Shown here piece by piece: positions 55,877 to 64,000 of a stretch of DNA of 64,000 bases. A program made the translations under genes and the position numbers. Each line of letters opens with the position of its first letter. Position 1 is the first letter of the stretch. The stretch covers positions 23,696 to 87,695 of the forward strand of contig MNES01000063.1 in the NCBI GenBank assembly GCA_001917815.1, written 5' to 3'. This DNA comes from Chloroflexi bacterium 13_1_40CM_65_17. Its GTDB lineage: Bacteria > Chloroflexota > Dormibacteria > Dormibacterales > Dormibacteraceae. Under the pieces are notes generated by a model. The model ran no database searches. It was not told where the DNA came from and worked only from the letters and a program-made list of their open reading frames with translations.

Positions 55877-57112
55877 GAGTTCGTCGATTCGGCGCGAGTA
55901 GTCCTGCGCGCCGGGCATGGCGGGCGCGGTTCGGCCTCCTTTCGCCGCGAGCCTTTCATCCCCCACGGCGGTCCTGACGGCGGCGACGGTGGCCAGGGCG
56001 GTGCGATCCACGTGAAGGCGACGACCCAACTGACGGACCTGTCCGCGTACAAGCGTCAGGCACGCTGGGAAGCCGAGGCCGGCGCCAACGGCGCCGGCGG
56101 GCGCAAGACCGGCCGAAACGGCGCAGACCTCGTGCTCGAGGTACCGGTGGGGACGCTGGTCCTCGACGAGGAGGGGGGCCTGATCGCCGACCTTGCGCTT
56201 CCGGGCGCCCGCACAGTGGTCGCCCGCGGGGGCGCCGGCGGCCGCGGCAACGTCCACTTCAAGAGCTCGCGACAGCACGCTCCCGATTACGCCGAACCGG
56301 GGCTCAAGGGCGACGAGCTCACTGTGACCTTCGACCTCAAGCTGATCGCCGACGTCGGCCTGGTCGGGCCACCAAACGTGGGCAAGTCATCGCTGCTCGC
56401 ATCGCTCACAGCCGCGCGCCCGGATGTCGGGAACTACGCGTTCACCACCCTCGACCCTGCCCTCGGGGTGGCCGAATCAAGGGCAGGACGCTTCGTGATC
56501 GCAGAAATTCCGGGGCTGGTGGAGGGTGCATCGCGTGGCGCGGGCCTGGGACACCGCTTCCTGCGACATGCCGAGCGGACACGCGTTCTCGTTTATGTGG
56601 TGGATGGGTCGACTCCCGATCCGTGGCAGGGTCTCGAGAATGTGATCGGGGAGGTCGCACGTTTTTCTCCAGAGCTCGCCAGGCGCCCGTATCTCGTCGC
56701 GGTCAACAAGCTCGACCTCGAGGAGACCCAGCGGCTGCGCAAACGTTCTCGTCGCAAAGGCGTGCACTTCATCTCCGCGACGACAGGTGAAGGCTTGCCG
56801 CAGCTGCTCGACGCGATGGTCACCGCGCTGGCGAGCGCTCCGGAGCCGATGGCGCCGGCTCGGCCCGCAACGATAAAGCTGACCCCAGCCGCCTCAGATC
56901 TGGCCGTCGAACGCAGGGACTGGGGATTTGAGGTGACCGGCAGTCGGGTCGAGCACCTCGTCTCCCACACCAATCTCGAATCCGCCGGTTCCCTGGATCG
57001 TTTCCAGGCCCAGCTCGACCGCCTGGGGGTCAATACGGCACTGGAGGCGGCCGGAGTGGAGGACGGCGACACCGTCCGCATCGGCGGCGTGGAGTTCGAG
57101 TACCGGCCATGA
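55877..57112 (+). CDS. obgE: GTPase ObgE/CgtA; start codon unresolved
   Basis: VDSARVVLRAGHGGRGSASFRREPF Obg domain, GPPNVGKSSLL, ADVGLVG, C-terminal OCT domain; no ATG/GTG/TTG in frame near expected N-terminus. Confidence 0.92.
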   Translation, partial: EFVDSARVVLRAGHGGRGSASFRREPFIPHGGPDGGDGGQGGAIHVKATTQLTDLSAYKRQARWEAEAGANGAGGRKTGRNGADLVLEVPVGTLVLDEEGGLIADLALPGARTVVARGGAGGRGNVHFKSSRQHAPDYAEPGLKGDELTVTFDLKLIADVGLVGPPNVGKSSLLASLTAARPDVGNYAFTTLDPALGVAESRAGRFVIAEIPGLVEGASRGAGLGHRFLRHAERTRVLVYVVDGSTPDPWQGLENVIGEVARFSPELARRPYLVAVNKLDLEETQRLRKRSRRKGVHFISATTGEGLPQLLDAMVTALASAPEPMAPARPATIKLTPAASDLAVERRDWGFEVTGSRVEHLVSHTNLESAGSLDRFQAQLDRLGVNTALEAAGVEDGDTVRIGGVEFEYRP

Positions 57113-57717
57113 GCTCCAACGCCAAACGCGTCGGTGTGCTGGGTGGCACGTTCGATCCCATTCACGAGGGTCACATTGCGGCTGCAAAAGCCGCCGTCGA
57201 ATGCGCGCGGCTCGATCGGGTCATTTTCGTGCCCACCGGGCAGCCGCCTCATCGACCTCCGGCAGCCACCGGTCCTGAGCACCGGCTCGAGATGACCAGG
57301 CTCGCGATCGCCGGCGACCGACGTTTCGACGTGTCCGATGTCGAGCTGCGGCGCCCCGGCGCGTCGTTCACGTCCGACACGCTGCGTGAGCTGCGCGAGC
57401 TCTATCCGAGTGATGAGCTTTTCCTGATCCTCGGCTGGGACGCAGCAAAACTGTTCACGACATGGCATGAGCCTGACAAGGTGCGCGCGCTGGCGACCAT
57501 CGTGCTCGTTGCGCGGCCTGGCAGCGGGTCGCCGCAGCCCGCAGACCTCGAGGCTTCGGGCCTCGAAGGCGATGGCGTGATCGTGTGTCTCGAGCACACG
57601 CCCGACATCTCGGCGAGCGCGATCCGCCAGGACATCAAGCACGGACGACCCATCACGGGCAAGGTTCCACCGGCCGTCGAGCAGTACATCGCGGCCCATG
57701 ATCTGTACGTTGAGTAA
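57109..57717 (+). CDS. nadD: nicotinate-nucleotide adenylyltransferase
   Basis: GVLGGTFDPIHEGHIAAA, ISASAIRQDIKHGRP. Confidence 0.95.
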   Translation: MSSNAKRVGVLGGTFDPIHEGHIAAAKAAVECARLDRVIFVPTGQPPHRPPAATGPEHRLEMTRLAIAGDRRFDVSDVELRRPGASFTSDTLRELRELYPSDELFLILGWDAAKLFTTWHEPDKVRALATIVLVARPGSGSPQPADLEASGLEGDGVIVCLEHTPDISASAIRQDIKHGRPITGKVPPAVEQYIAAHDLYVE

Positions 57718-58105
57718 GGTCACGCCCGCGCGCGCCGGGCGGCCGACCCCCTTACAGCTGGCGCGACTGCTGCGCGGAGCCGCCGTCGACAAGAAAGCCT
57801 GGGACGCTGTGGTCATGGACGTCCGTGACAAGACCTCGGTCGCCGATTACTTCGTCGTCTGCGAGGGGGAGACCGATCGCCAGGTGCGGGCCATCGCTGA
57901 CGCGATGGTCGATGCAGCCAAGGACCGGCAGCTCAGGCCGCTGGCCGTGGACGGTTACGACGATGCAACCTGGATCCTGCTCGACTTCGACTCCGTGCTG
58001 GCCCACGTTTTCCTGCCGGGTGAGCGTTCCTACTACGACCTAGAGAGCCTTTGGGGCCGCGCGGATAAGAGGCGCCGAAGATCAGGGGCCCCCGCGAAAT
58101 CGTAG
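57698..58105 (+). CDS. rsfS: ribosomal silencing factor RsfS
   Basis: VVMDVRDKTSVADYFVVCEGETDRQVRAIADA, HVFLPGERSYYDLESLW. Confidence 0.94.
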   Translation: MICTLSKVTPARAGRPTPLQLARLLRGAAVDKKAWDAVVMDVRDKTSVADYFVVCEGETDRQVRAIADAMVDAAKDRQLRPLAVDGYDDATWILLDFDSVLAHVFLPGERSYYDLESLWGRADKRRRRSGAPAKS

Positions 58106-58153
58106 TTTTCGTGGGGACATAAAAGCTCTATAGCGGCCTAGGATTGGTGGGCC

Positions 58154-58516
58154 ATGGCGCATCCCGCAAGCAATCGAGGGAGCTCCCATGGGCCGCAACC
58201 CTCGTTCGGCGACCTCGACAAGCCGCTGTACACGATCAGCGTGGCGGCCGAGATCCTGGAGACCCATCCCCGGACGCTCATGCTCTACGAGGACGCGGGT
58301 CTCATTGAGCCATTTCGCACCTCGACCAACCGGCGGCGGTACTCGCAGCGCGACATCAGCAAGGTCCAGGTCATTCAGCACCTGACGCGCGAAAAGGGCG
58401 TCACGCTGGCGGGTGTCAGGCACATCCTCAGCCTGTTCGAAACCATGAAACGTCATCGGGTCGAACCGCCTGCGGACCTCAGGGAAGTCTTCGACCGGTA
58501 CTCCCAAATCATCTAA
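58154..58516 (+). CDS. MerR family transcriptional regulator (HspR-like)
   Basis: YTISVAAEILETHPRTLMLYEDAGLIEPFRTSTNRRRYSQRDISKV. Confidence 0.9.
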   Translation: MAHPASNRGSSHGPQPSFGDLDKPLYTISVAAEILETHPRTLMLYEDAGLIEPFRTSTNRRRYSQRDISKVQVIQHLTREKGVTLAGVRHILSLFETMKRHRVEPPADLREVFDRYSQII

Positions 58517-58537
58517 ACAGAGCCAAGTGGAGTTTTA

Positions 58538-58556
58538 GGCCGGATTTATTCCGGCC
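58538..58556. terminator. hairpin GGCCGGA-TTTAT-TCCGGCC downstream of MerR gene
   Basis: 7-bp perfect stem 21 nt after stop. Confidence 0.6.
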
Positions 58557-58614
58557 GTCTCCTGGCGCGCCACCTTCCAAACGCCTCCGACACGCCATGA
58601 CACGGAGGGGGTTC

Positions 58615-58640
58615 CACGGGGGAGGCCTGCCTCCCCCGTG
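58615..58640. terminator. bidirectional hairpin between convergent MerR and tadC genes
   Basis: CACGGGGGAGGC-CT-GCCTCCCCCGTG 12-bp perfect arms. Confidence 0.65.
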
Positions 58641-58644
58641 CTTC

Positions 58645-59535
58645 CTAATGCAGACTCTTGACGATCTGGATGATGGCGGGTCCGAGCAGCACGATCCAGA
58701 GCACCGGGAAGATGCAGCCGACCATCGGGAAGACCATCCTGGACGAGGCCTGAGCCGCGCGCTCCTGGGCGGTCTGGCGCTGTCGCCGGCGCATCTCGGT
58801 CGCCTGGACCCGCAACAGTCGCGCGATGGGTACGCCCATCTGGTCTGATTGCACGATCGATTCGACCAGATGATGCAGGTCTGCCACCCCAGTCGTCTCC
58901 GCCATGTGCTCTAGCGCGGTCATGCGGGGCCGGCCAAGCCTGATCTCGCGCAGGACCTTGCCGATCTCGTCGCCAAGCGCGTTGTGGAACCGCTCGGTGA
59001 TGCTCAGCAGACCTTCGTCGAGACTCATGCCGGACTCCACCACGAGCGTCAGGAGGTCGGTCGCCTCGGCCAGCGACCGCTCGATCTGGCGGCGCCGCTG
59101 CGAGATTCGTTGGTTCAGCCACAGGCTGGGCGCCAGGTAGCCGACGAAAGCCGCGACGGCTCCACCGGCGGGCGCCAGCAGCAGCGGCGGTATGGATAGT
59201 CGAAGAAGGAGGCCGATGGTGAGCCCGGCGACGGCGAAGAGGGCCGCGACACTGTAGCGCACGGCCTGAAACCCGGCTGGGGTCAGGTTGCCTGGGTCAC
59301 CCGCGCGGCTCAACTTTTGACGCAGAGGTCCGGTCGCGTGTGCGGGCATGCGTGAAGCCAGCGGCCGGGCCAGAACCTCGAGCTGCTTGAGCCAGGTCGT
59401 GCGCACCGGCGGTGCGGCCCATGCCCCGTTGGTGGCGGTGACCGGTTTGGTCTGGTCGATGGCAATGAAGTAGGCAGCGACCACGATCCCGCAGATGACT
59501 CCTGCGGTGATCGCAATCATGAAAGTGGTAGACAT
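58645..59535 (-). CDS. type II secretion F-domain protein TadC
   Basis: T2SF helices; SMLEEGLL-like MSLDEGLLSITERF, LVESIVQSDQMGVPIARLLRVQATEMRRRRQ-type motif. Confidence 0.9.
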   Translation of the reverse strand: MSTTFMIAITAGVICGIVVAAYFIAIDQTKPVTATNGAWAAPPVRTTWLKQLEVLARPLASRMPAHATGPLRQKLSRAGDPGNLTPAGFQAVRYSVAALFAVAGLTIGLLLRLSIPPLLLAPAGGAVAAFVGYLAPSLWLNQRISQRRRQIERSLAEATDLLTLVVESGMSLDEGLLSITERFHNALGDEIGKVLREIRLGRPRMTALEHMAETTGVADLHHLVESIVQSDQMGVPIARLLRVQATEMRRRQRQTAQERAAQASSRMVFPMVGCIFPVLWIVLLGPAIIQIVKSLH

Positions 59536-59542
59536 GACCCGC

Positions 59543-60487
59543 TTACGACTGCAGCGCGGTCATGCGCCGGATGAGAAGGTTGCCCACGAGGATCAAAAAG
59601 CCCGCCACCCCGAGCAGGACATAGCCGACGAAAGTGCTGGTCATGGGGGCGAAATAGCCGGGCACGAACACGTACAGGCCGAGCGCGAGCAGGATCGGCA
59701 GGCCGGTGATGATGCTTGCGGACGCCCTCGATTGGGCAGTCAGCACGCTCATATCGCGCTTGGTCTGCACGCGGTCTCGAAGCGTGTCGGAGATGTTGTC
59801 GAGGACCTCGGCCAGGTTGCCGCCGACGCGCGTGTGCAGAAGGATCGCCGTGACGATGAACTCGAGGTCCGGGCTGTTGATGCGGAGAAGAAGCGCGCTC
59901 AGAGCGTCCTCGACCGACGTGCCCAGCGTGATCTCGGTCGCCACGCGCTCGAACTCGGTGGAAACCGGCGGCTGGGACTTGGTGGCCACCGTCTCGATGG
60001 CGCGGTCGATGGCGTAGCCCGTCTTGAGCGAGTTCGACAGCAGCTGGAGCATCCCGCCCAGCTGCTCGTTGAACATGTTCTGGCGCCGCCGCTGGAGGTA
60101 GCTGACGACCAGCGGTGGGATCACGAAGCCCACGGCTGCGATGACGATCGGACCGATCGAGAAGCCGAAGCGGAACAGTCCGATCAAGGCGCCCAGCGCC
60201 ACCGCTCCCATCCGGATCAGCAGGTATTCAGCGGGCGTGATGTTAAGGCCGGCGCGGGCGAGATCCTCGCTAAGAGTGGGACGGCCGCGCACGGTGCGCC
60301 TGAGGCTCAGGTTGTCGGCGGCCGGGCGCAACAGTCTTTCCACCAGCTCGCGCGGGGTCGCCCGAGGTGGTCGCGCGGTGTCCGTCGCGCTGGTGCGCTC
60401 CTTGCGGATCCGGTCGAGGCTCCAGAAGAACACGGCGATCGCGGCCGCCATGGGCAGCGCGACAGCGAGGAGGGTGATGAGGTCCAT
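59543..60487 (-). CDS. type II secretion F-domain protein TadB
   Basis: LLSNSLKTGYAIDRAIETV, RVGGNLAEVLDNISDTLRDR; start MDLITLLAVAL. Confidence 0.9.
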   Translation of the reverse strand: MDLITLLAVALPMAAAIAVFFWSLDRIRKERTSATDTARPPRATPRELVERLLRPAADNLSLRRTVRGRPTLSEDLARAGLNITPAEYLLIRMGAVALGALIGLFRFGFSIGPIVIAAVGFVIPPLVVSYLQRRRQNMFNEQLGGMLQLLSNSLKTGYAIDRAIETVATKSQPPVSTEFERVATEITLGTSVEDALSALLLRINSPDLEFIVTAILLHTRVGGNLAEVLDNISDTLRDRVQTKRDMSVLTAQSRASASIITGLPILLALGLYVFVPGYFAPMTSTFVGYVLLGVAGFLILVGNLLIRRMTALQS

Positions 60488-60494
60488 CGAATCT

Positions 60495-61259
60495 CTAGAA
60501 CAGCGTGGGGTACGCCTTCTGCACGGCTTGCAGGGTGACCCCCTGGGCCGCATCGACGCTGGGACAGGCGGGGTCCTTGGACTGGTTGGTGGATTGCAAG
60601 TAGTCGTGGAAAGACTCGAGCGAATACTTCAGAGCGGCGTACGTCAAGAACCAGGTGATGATCTCGGCCTGGCATTGGGTCACGACCACCGTCAGGCTGG
60701 TGGCGGCAGAGTTGGTGCTTGCCGAGCTCGTGCCGACCTTGATCACGTGCAGGTTGGTGAAGATCGTCTTGGATGCGACCTTGGCATTCGTCGACACGGT
60801 AGCGATCACGGAGATGTAATCGCCTGGCTGGATGTAGTCCGCGACCCCTTGCTGCTCGCTCGTGGGGATGGTCAGAGCGACGTAGCCGGACGGGATCGGC
60901 AGGTACTCCGATTGTGACCCCAGCGCTTGGCTCGGCTTGACCACCTCGTTCGAAGTGATCGCCTGGCCCGAGAGGATCGTTACCAATGGGACCATGCCCT
61001 GGACATTGGAGACCCTGTCGAAGAAGACGGGCGGGTAATTGGCCAGCACGGGCACCCTTTTGATTTCGAGGGCATCGGCGGCGATCGGGAGGCGGGGCTG
61101 GAGGTCCTGGGTCGCGACGACTACTGACTGCATCGGGACGCTGCTTCCCGTACTTGCGTTGAGTGCCACAAGCACGAAGGCCCCGATCACGACCAGGGCG
61201 AGAACGATGCCCAGCAGGGTGAACGGGCGCCTGGAGGTAAGGCCCCTAAAAATGCTCAA
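60495..61259 (-). CDS. Flp pilus assembly protein CpaB/RcpC (SAF domain)
   Basis: VVVATQDLQPRLPIAADALEIKRVP, GQAITSNEVV, VALTIPTSEQQGVADYIQPGDYISVI; TTG start 61259. Confidence 0.88.
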   Translation of the reverse strand: MSIFRGLTSRRPFTLLGIVLALVVIGAFVLVALNASTGSSVPMQSVVVATQDLQPRLPIAADALEIKRVPVLANYPPVFFDRVSNVQGMVPLVTILSGQAITSNEVVKPSQALGSQSEYLPIPSGYVALTIPTSEQQGVADYIQPGDYISVIATVSTNAKVASKTIFTNLHVIKVGTSSASTNSAATSLTVVVTQCQAEIITWFLTYAALKYSLESFHDYLQSTNQSKDPACPSVDAAQGVTLQAVQKAYPTLF

Positions 61260-61289
61260 GGCCGACCCATCATAGGCAAGATATCCGCG

Positions 61290-61868
61290 GTGCCGTCGCT
61301 CTTAAGGCCTACTGATCGTTCCTCCCAGAACCGCCAACACGGGCAGTCGATGGTCGAGTTCGCCCTGTCGTCCGTGGTCCTGCTCTTGATCGTTGGAGGG
61401 CTGATCGACATCGGTCGGTCCGTGTATATCTCCGAGGTGCTCTCCAGCGCCGCACGGGAGGGGGCCCGCCATGGAGCCTGGTTCGACGCGCCCAACTTGA
61501 CGCACCCGTATCTCTATGACGCCCAGATCAAGGCCGAGGTCGACATCGAGCTGGCGACGATCTCGCTGCCGGCCTCGATCCTCAAGAACCCGGGGACGAC
61601 CTGCCCGAACCCGACGGACGGAAATGCGTATCACAACCCGCCGTACGCCAGCTCAGCGTATCCAGCGACCGCAAACCAGCCCTGGCTCTACATCTGCTAC
61701 GACAACACTCCGGGGGTCGATTTCACGGCCCCACCCGGCGGCCAGAGCCAGCAGGACGTCAACGTGATCATCCTTTACTCATATGGGCCGCTGACTCCGC
61801 TGATATCCGGGCAGTTCGGCAACTTTCGCGTCGCCGCCAACGAGCACATCACCGTTCAGGGCCCATGA
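61290..61868 (+). CDS. TadE-like pilus assembly protein
   Basis: GQSMVEFALSSVVLLLIVGGLIDIGRSVY TadE helix. Confidence 0.88.
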   Translation: MPSLLRPTDRSSQNRQHGQSMVEFALSSVVLLLIVGGLIDIGRSVYISEVLSSAAREGARHGAWFDAPNLTHPYLYDAQIKAEVDIELATISLPASILKNPGTTCPNPTDGNAYHNPPYASSAYPATANQPWLYICYDNTPGVDFTAPPGGQSQQDVNVIILYSYGPLTPLISGQFGNFRVAANEHITVQGP

Positions 61869-62416
61869 GATCGCACAAGCCGAGACTCGCGGGCCAGACA
61901 TCGCAGGCGCTGATCGAGTTCGCGCTGATCTCGCCTGTGCTCTTGCTACTGCTCTTCGGAATCATCGACATCGGCCGAGCCGTCTTCTATTACGACACGC
62001 TTGGTCACGCCGCGCGCGAAGGTGCGCGCGCCGCGGTGCAGGCCTCGATCCAATTGCCGAGCAACGCAGATGTACTGACCTCCGTCAGTTCGCAGATGGC
62101 CGGCGTCCCAGTTACAGAGCCGTGTCCGCAGGGTCCGATCACGAGCGCGACTCCGCCCAACAATGCGGCCTGGCTCTATGTGACCGAGCCCAATCCGCCG
62201 GCATCGGTCGAGGCCAATCCACCGATGAACGCACCCGGAGGCGAGTATTCCGCTTCCGCTGCCGGGGGCTGCAGCGCCGTCAACCCCGCTTCAGGAAACG
62301 CCCCTCTGCAGGTGACCATCCGCCTCAACCTGATCCTCATCACTCCGGTGATAGCGCAGGCCACCGCAAATCGCATCTTGATCACGGCTTCGGCAATCTT
62401 CCGGACTGAGTATTGA
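61865..62416 (+). CDS. TadE-like pilus assembly protein
   Basis: SQALIEFALISPVLLLLLFGIIDIGRAVFYYDTLGHAAREGARAAV; ATGA overlaps. Confidence 0.88.
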   Translation: MRSHKPRLAGQTSQALIEFALISPVLLLLLFGIIDIGRAVFYYDTLGHAAREGARAAVQASIQLPSNADVLTSVSSQMAGVPVTEPCPQGPITSATPPNNAAWLYVTEPNPPASVEANPPMNAPGGEYSASAAGGCSAVNPASGNAPLQVTIRLNLILITPVIAQATANRILITASAIFRTEY

Positions 62417-64000
62417 TGACACGCGGACGGCGATATCAGCGCGGCCAGGCGATCGTCCTGATAGCCATCATGCTGGCGGTCGTGGTGGGCATGGGTGCTC
62501 TTGCCATTGACGGGTCACGTGCCTATGCACTGCGCCGGGACCTGCAGGCGGCTGTGGACGCCGCCGCGCTTGCGGCGGGAGACAATTTTCAGCAGACCGG
62601 GAGCTATACGTCAGCCGAGCAGGCGGCGACCACGCAGCGCCCGGCGCCCCGCCGCTGACCATCACGTGCACGTACTCCGACGGCACCGTGGTCCAGCAGG
62701 TGGTGAGAGCTCTGGGTCCGGCGGGCAGCCTATTCACCATCACCGGGTCCAGGTCGCTTGTGCTCCAGTTCGCTCGAATCCTCACCAACGGCACCACTCC
62801 TCGGCTGTCCGCTTATGCCGCCGGCAGCGTAAACAACCTTCTGTATCAGCCGACTCTTGCAGCCCTGAGCCGGGCTGGGTGCGGCGGCGTACCCGGAACC
62901 GCGATCTCGGTTACCAGCGGGGGCACGCTGACTGTCGTTGGTGACATGGTGTCGAGTGGGGCGATCTCAATCGCAGGCTCGGCTAACGTCGCGGGAGACG
63001 TGTACGCACGCTGCCAGCCGGTTGTTCCCGGCGTCTCGAGCATGTGCTACCCGAGCGGCAACAACACCCCCTGCACGTTTCCTGATGTGGCGGGCCTCAC
63101 CAAGAGTGGATATAACTTCGTCGACCCCAACTATCCACCGCCGGCGGTGGTCGGCAGCGCCCAGCCCAAACCAGGGAACAACGTGATCCTATCGGCGGGC
63201 ACTTATGCGGTGGATCCGGCATTCAACGCGGGCACGTGCTATTTCCTCGCCGGCGGCGTCTACAAGTGGATGGGCGGCTACACGAACAACAACGCCTTCG
63301 TTTCCAACGAGCTCAGGCCGCCTGATGAGCCCAGGGTTGGCGACAACACCAAATTGGCCAGCCACCAACTCTGGAACGTCGACGGCGCGAGCTGCTCTGG
63401 CTCTGCGCAGGTGACCAGCATGGGAGGACCAAACCCCGTCCCCAACGGCCAATGGTCCTTCGTGCTGACGTCGACGAGGACCGCAACCTATAACGGCTTG
63501 AGCTACACCCGCGAGAGCGCTCCATCGGTGTGTTACACCGCTAACGCCCAGGGCAGCAACCGGAACATTCAGATCGTAGTCAGCAACGTTCCCGGTGCTA
63601 CGGCTTACAACATCTACGCCGGGCCCAGCGGCTCCTGCAACGGACCCTTTGGCCTGGCTGCCACCCTTGCGGTCAGTGGAACCCCCCAGAACAACAACAC
63701 AGGCTCCTGCCCCGCGTTTACGGGCTCTTCGTGCAGTCTCGGCCATGAATCGATCACCCTCGACAGCGGCAATCTCGGACCTCCATTCGCGCCCAACGGT
63801 GCCGCGCCTCCTGGCGTAAACGGGTCTTATCCCCCCGCCGGACAAACGTCTCCCCTCAAGAACAACCTACCCAACGAGAACGCGGAGCGCGCGGCCCCGC
63901 CTGCGGGCGACAGGGCCAACGAGAACCAATGTGACACCGTGGCCGGCGCTCTTGCCACGTGCCCGGGTCCGATCACTCCCGGTGCGGTGGCCTTCTACAT
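62413..64000 (+). pseudogene. TadG-like Flp pilus/surface protein, interrupted by an apparent frameshift near 62630-62656 and truncated by right window edge
   Basis: 62413-62658 encodes GQAIVLIAIMLAVVVGMGALAIDGSRAYALRRDLQAAVDAAALAAGD; frame beginning at codon 62658 (TITCTYSDGTVVQQVVRALGPAG...) has no stop through 64000. Confidence 0.8.

Noticed and set aside
59495-60538. 347-aa + ORF antisense to tadB
   Set aside because: Mirror ORF; tadB is well supported
63189-63845. 218-aa minus ORF
   Set aside because: Opposite the open frame of the interrupted TadG-like gene, which is more protein-like

Overview
High-GC bacterial chromosomal segment (64 kb), almost entirely protein-coding, with tight operons joined by 1-4 nt start/stop overlaps. 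No rRNA, CRISPR array, transposase or prophage module was recognised by eye. Taxon is not determinable here; the style suggests a Chloroflexota/Dormibacterota- or Actinobacteria-like lineage (inference only). Main blocks: (1) 1-4511 catabolic operon (acyl-CoA dehydrogenase, MFS, ureohydrolase, FAD amine/amino-acid oxidase); (2) 7679-14381 glycan/polyprenol-sugar cluster; (3) 14412-17876 large secreted protein with six ~100-aa repeats; (4) 2-oxoacid dehydrogenase operon with fused E1 alpha/beta; (5) two tandem citrate synthases; (6) complete SUF Fe-S operon with SufR-like regulator, Rieske and rhodanese genes; (7) PBP1A, trigger factor, clpP, a free-standing ClpX-type zinc finger, clpX, valS; (8) 45496-49600 cassette of polytopic membrane proteins that look like degenerate complex I/hydrogenase-4 antiporter subunits without any redox subunit (best candidate for an undescribed system); (9) mreBCD-mrdA-rodA, rplU-rpmA-obgE-nadD-rsfS; (10) split tad/Flp pilus locus, with a frameshifted TadG-like gene running off the right edge that the ORF track misses. 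A TANNNT box 6-9 nt before the start codon recurs at 13 transcription-unit first genes, suggesting widespread leaderless transcription. All family calls are from motif recognition by eye; no search was run.
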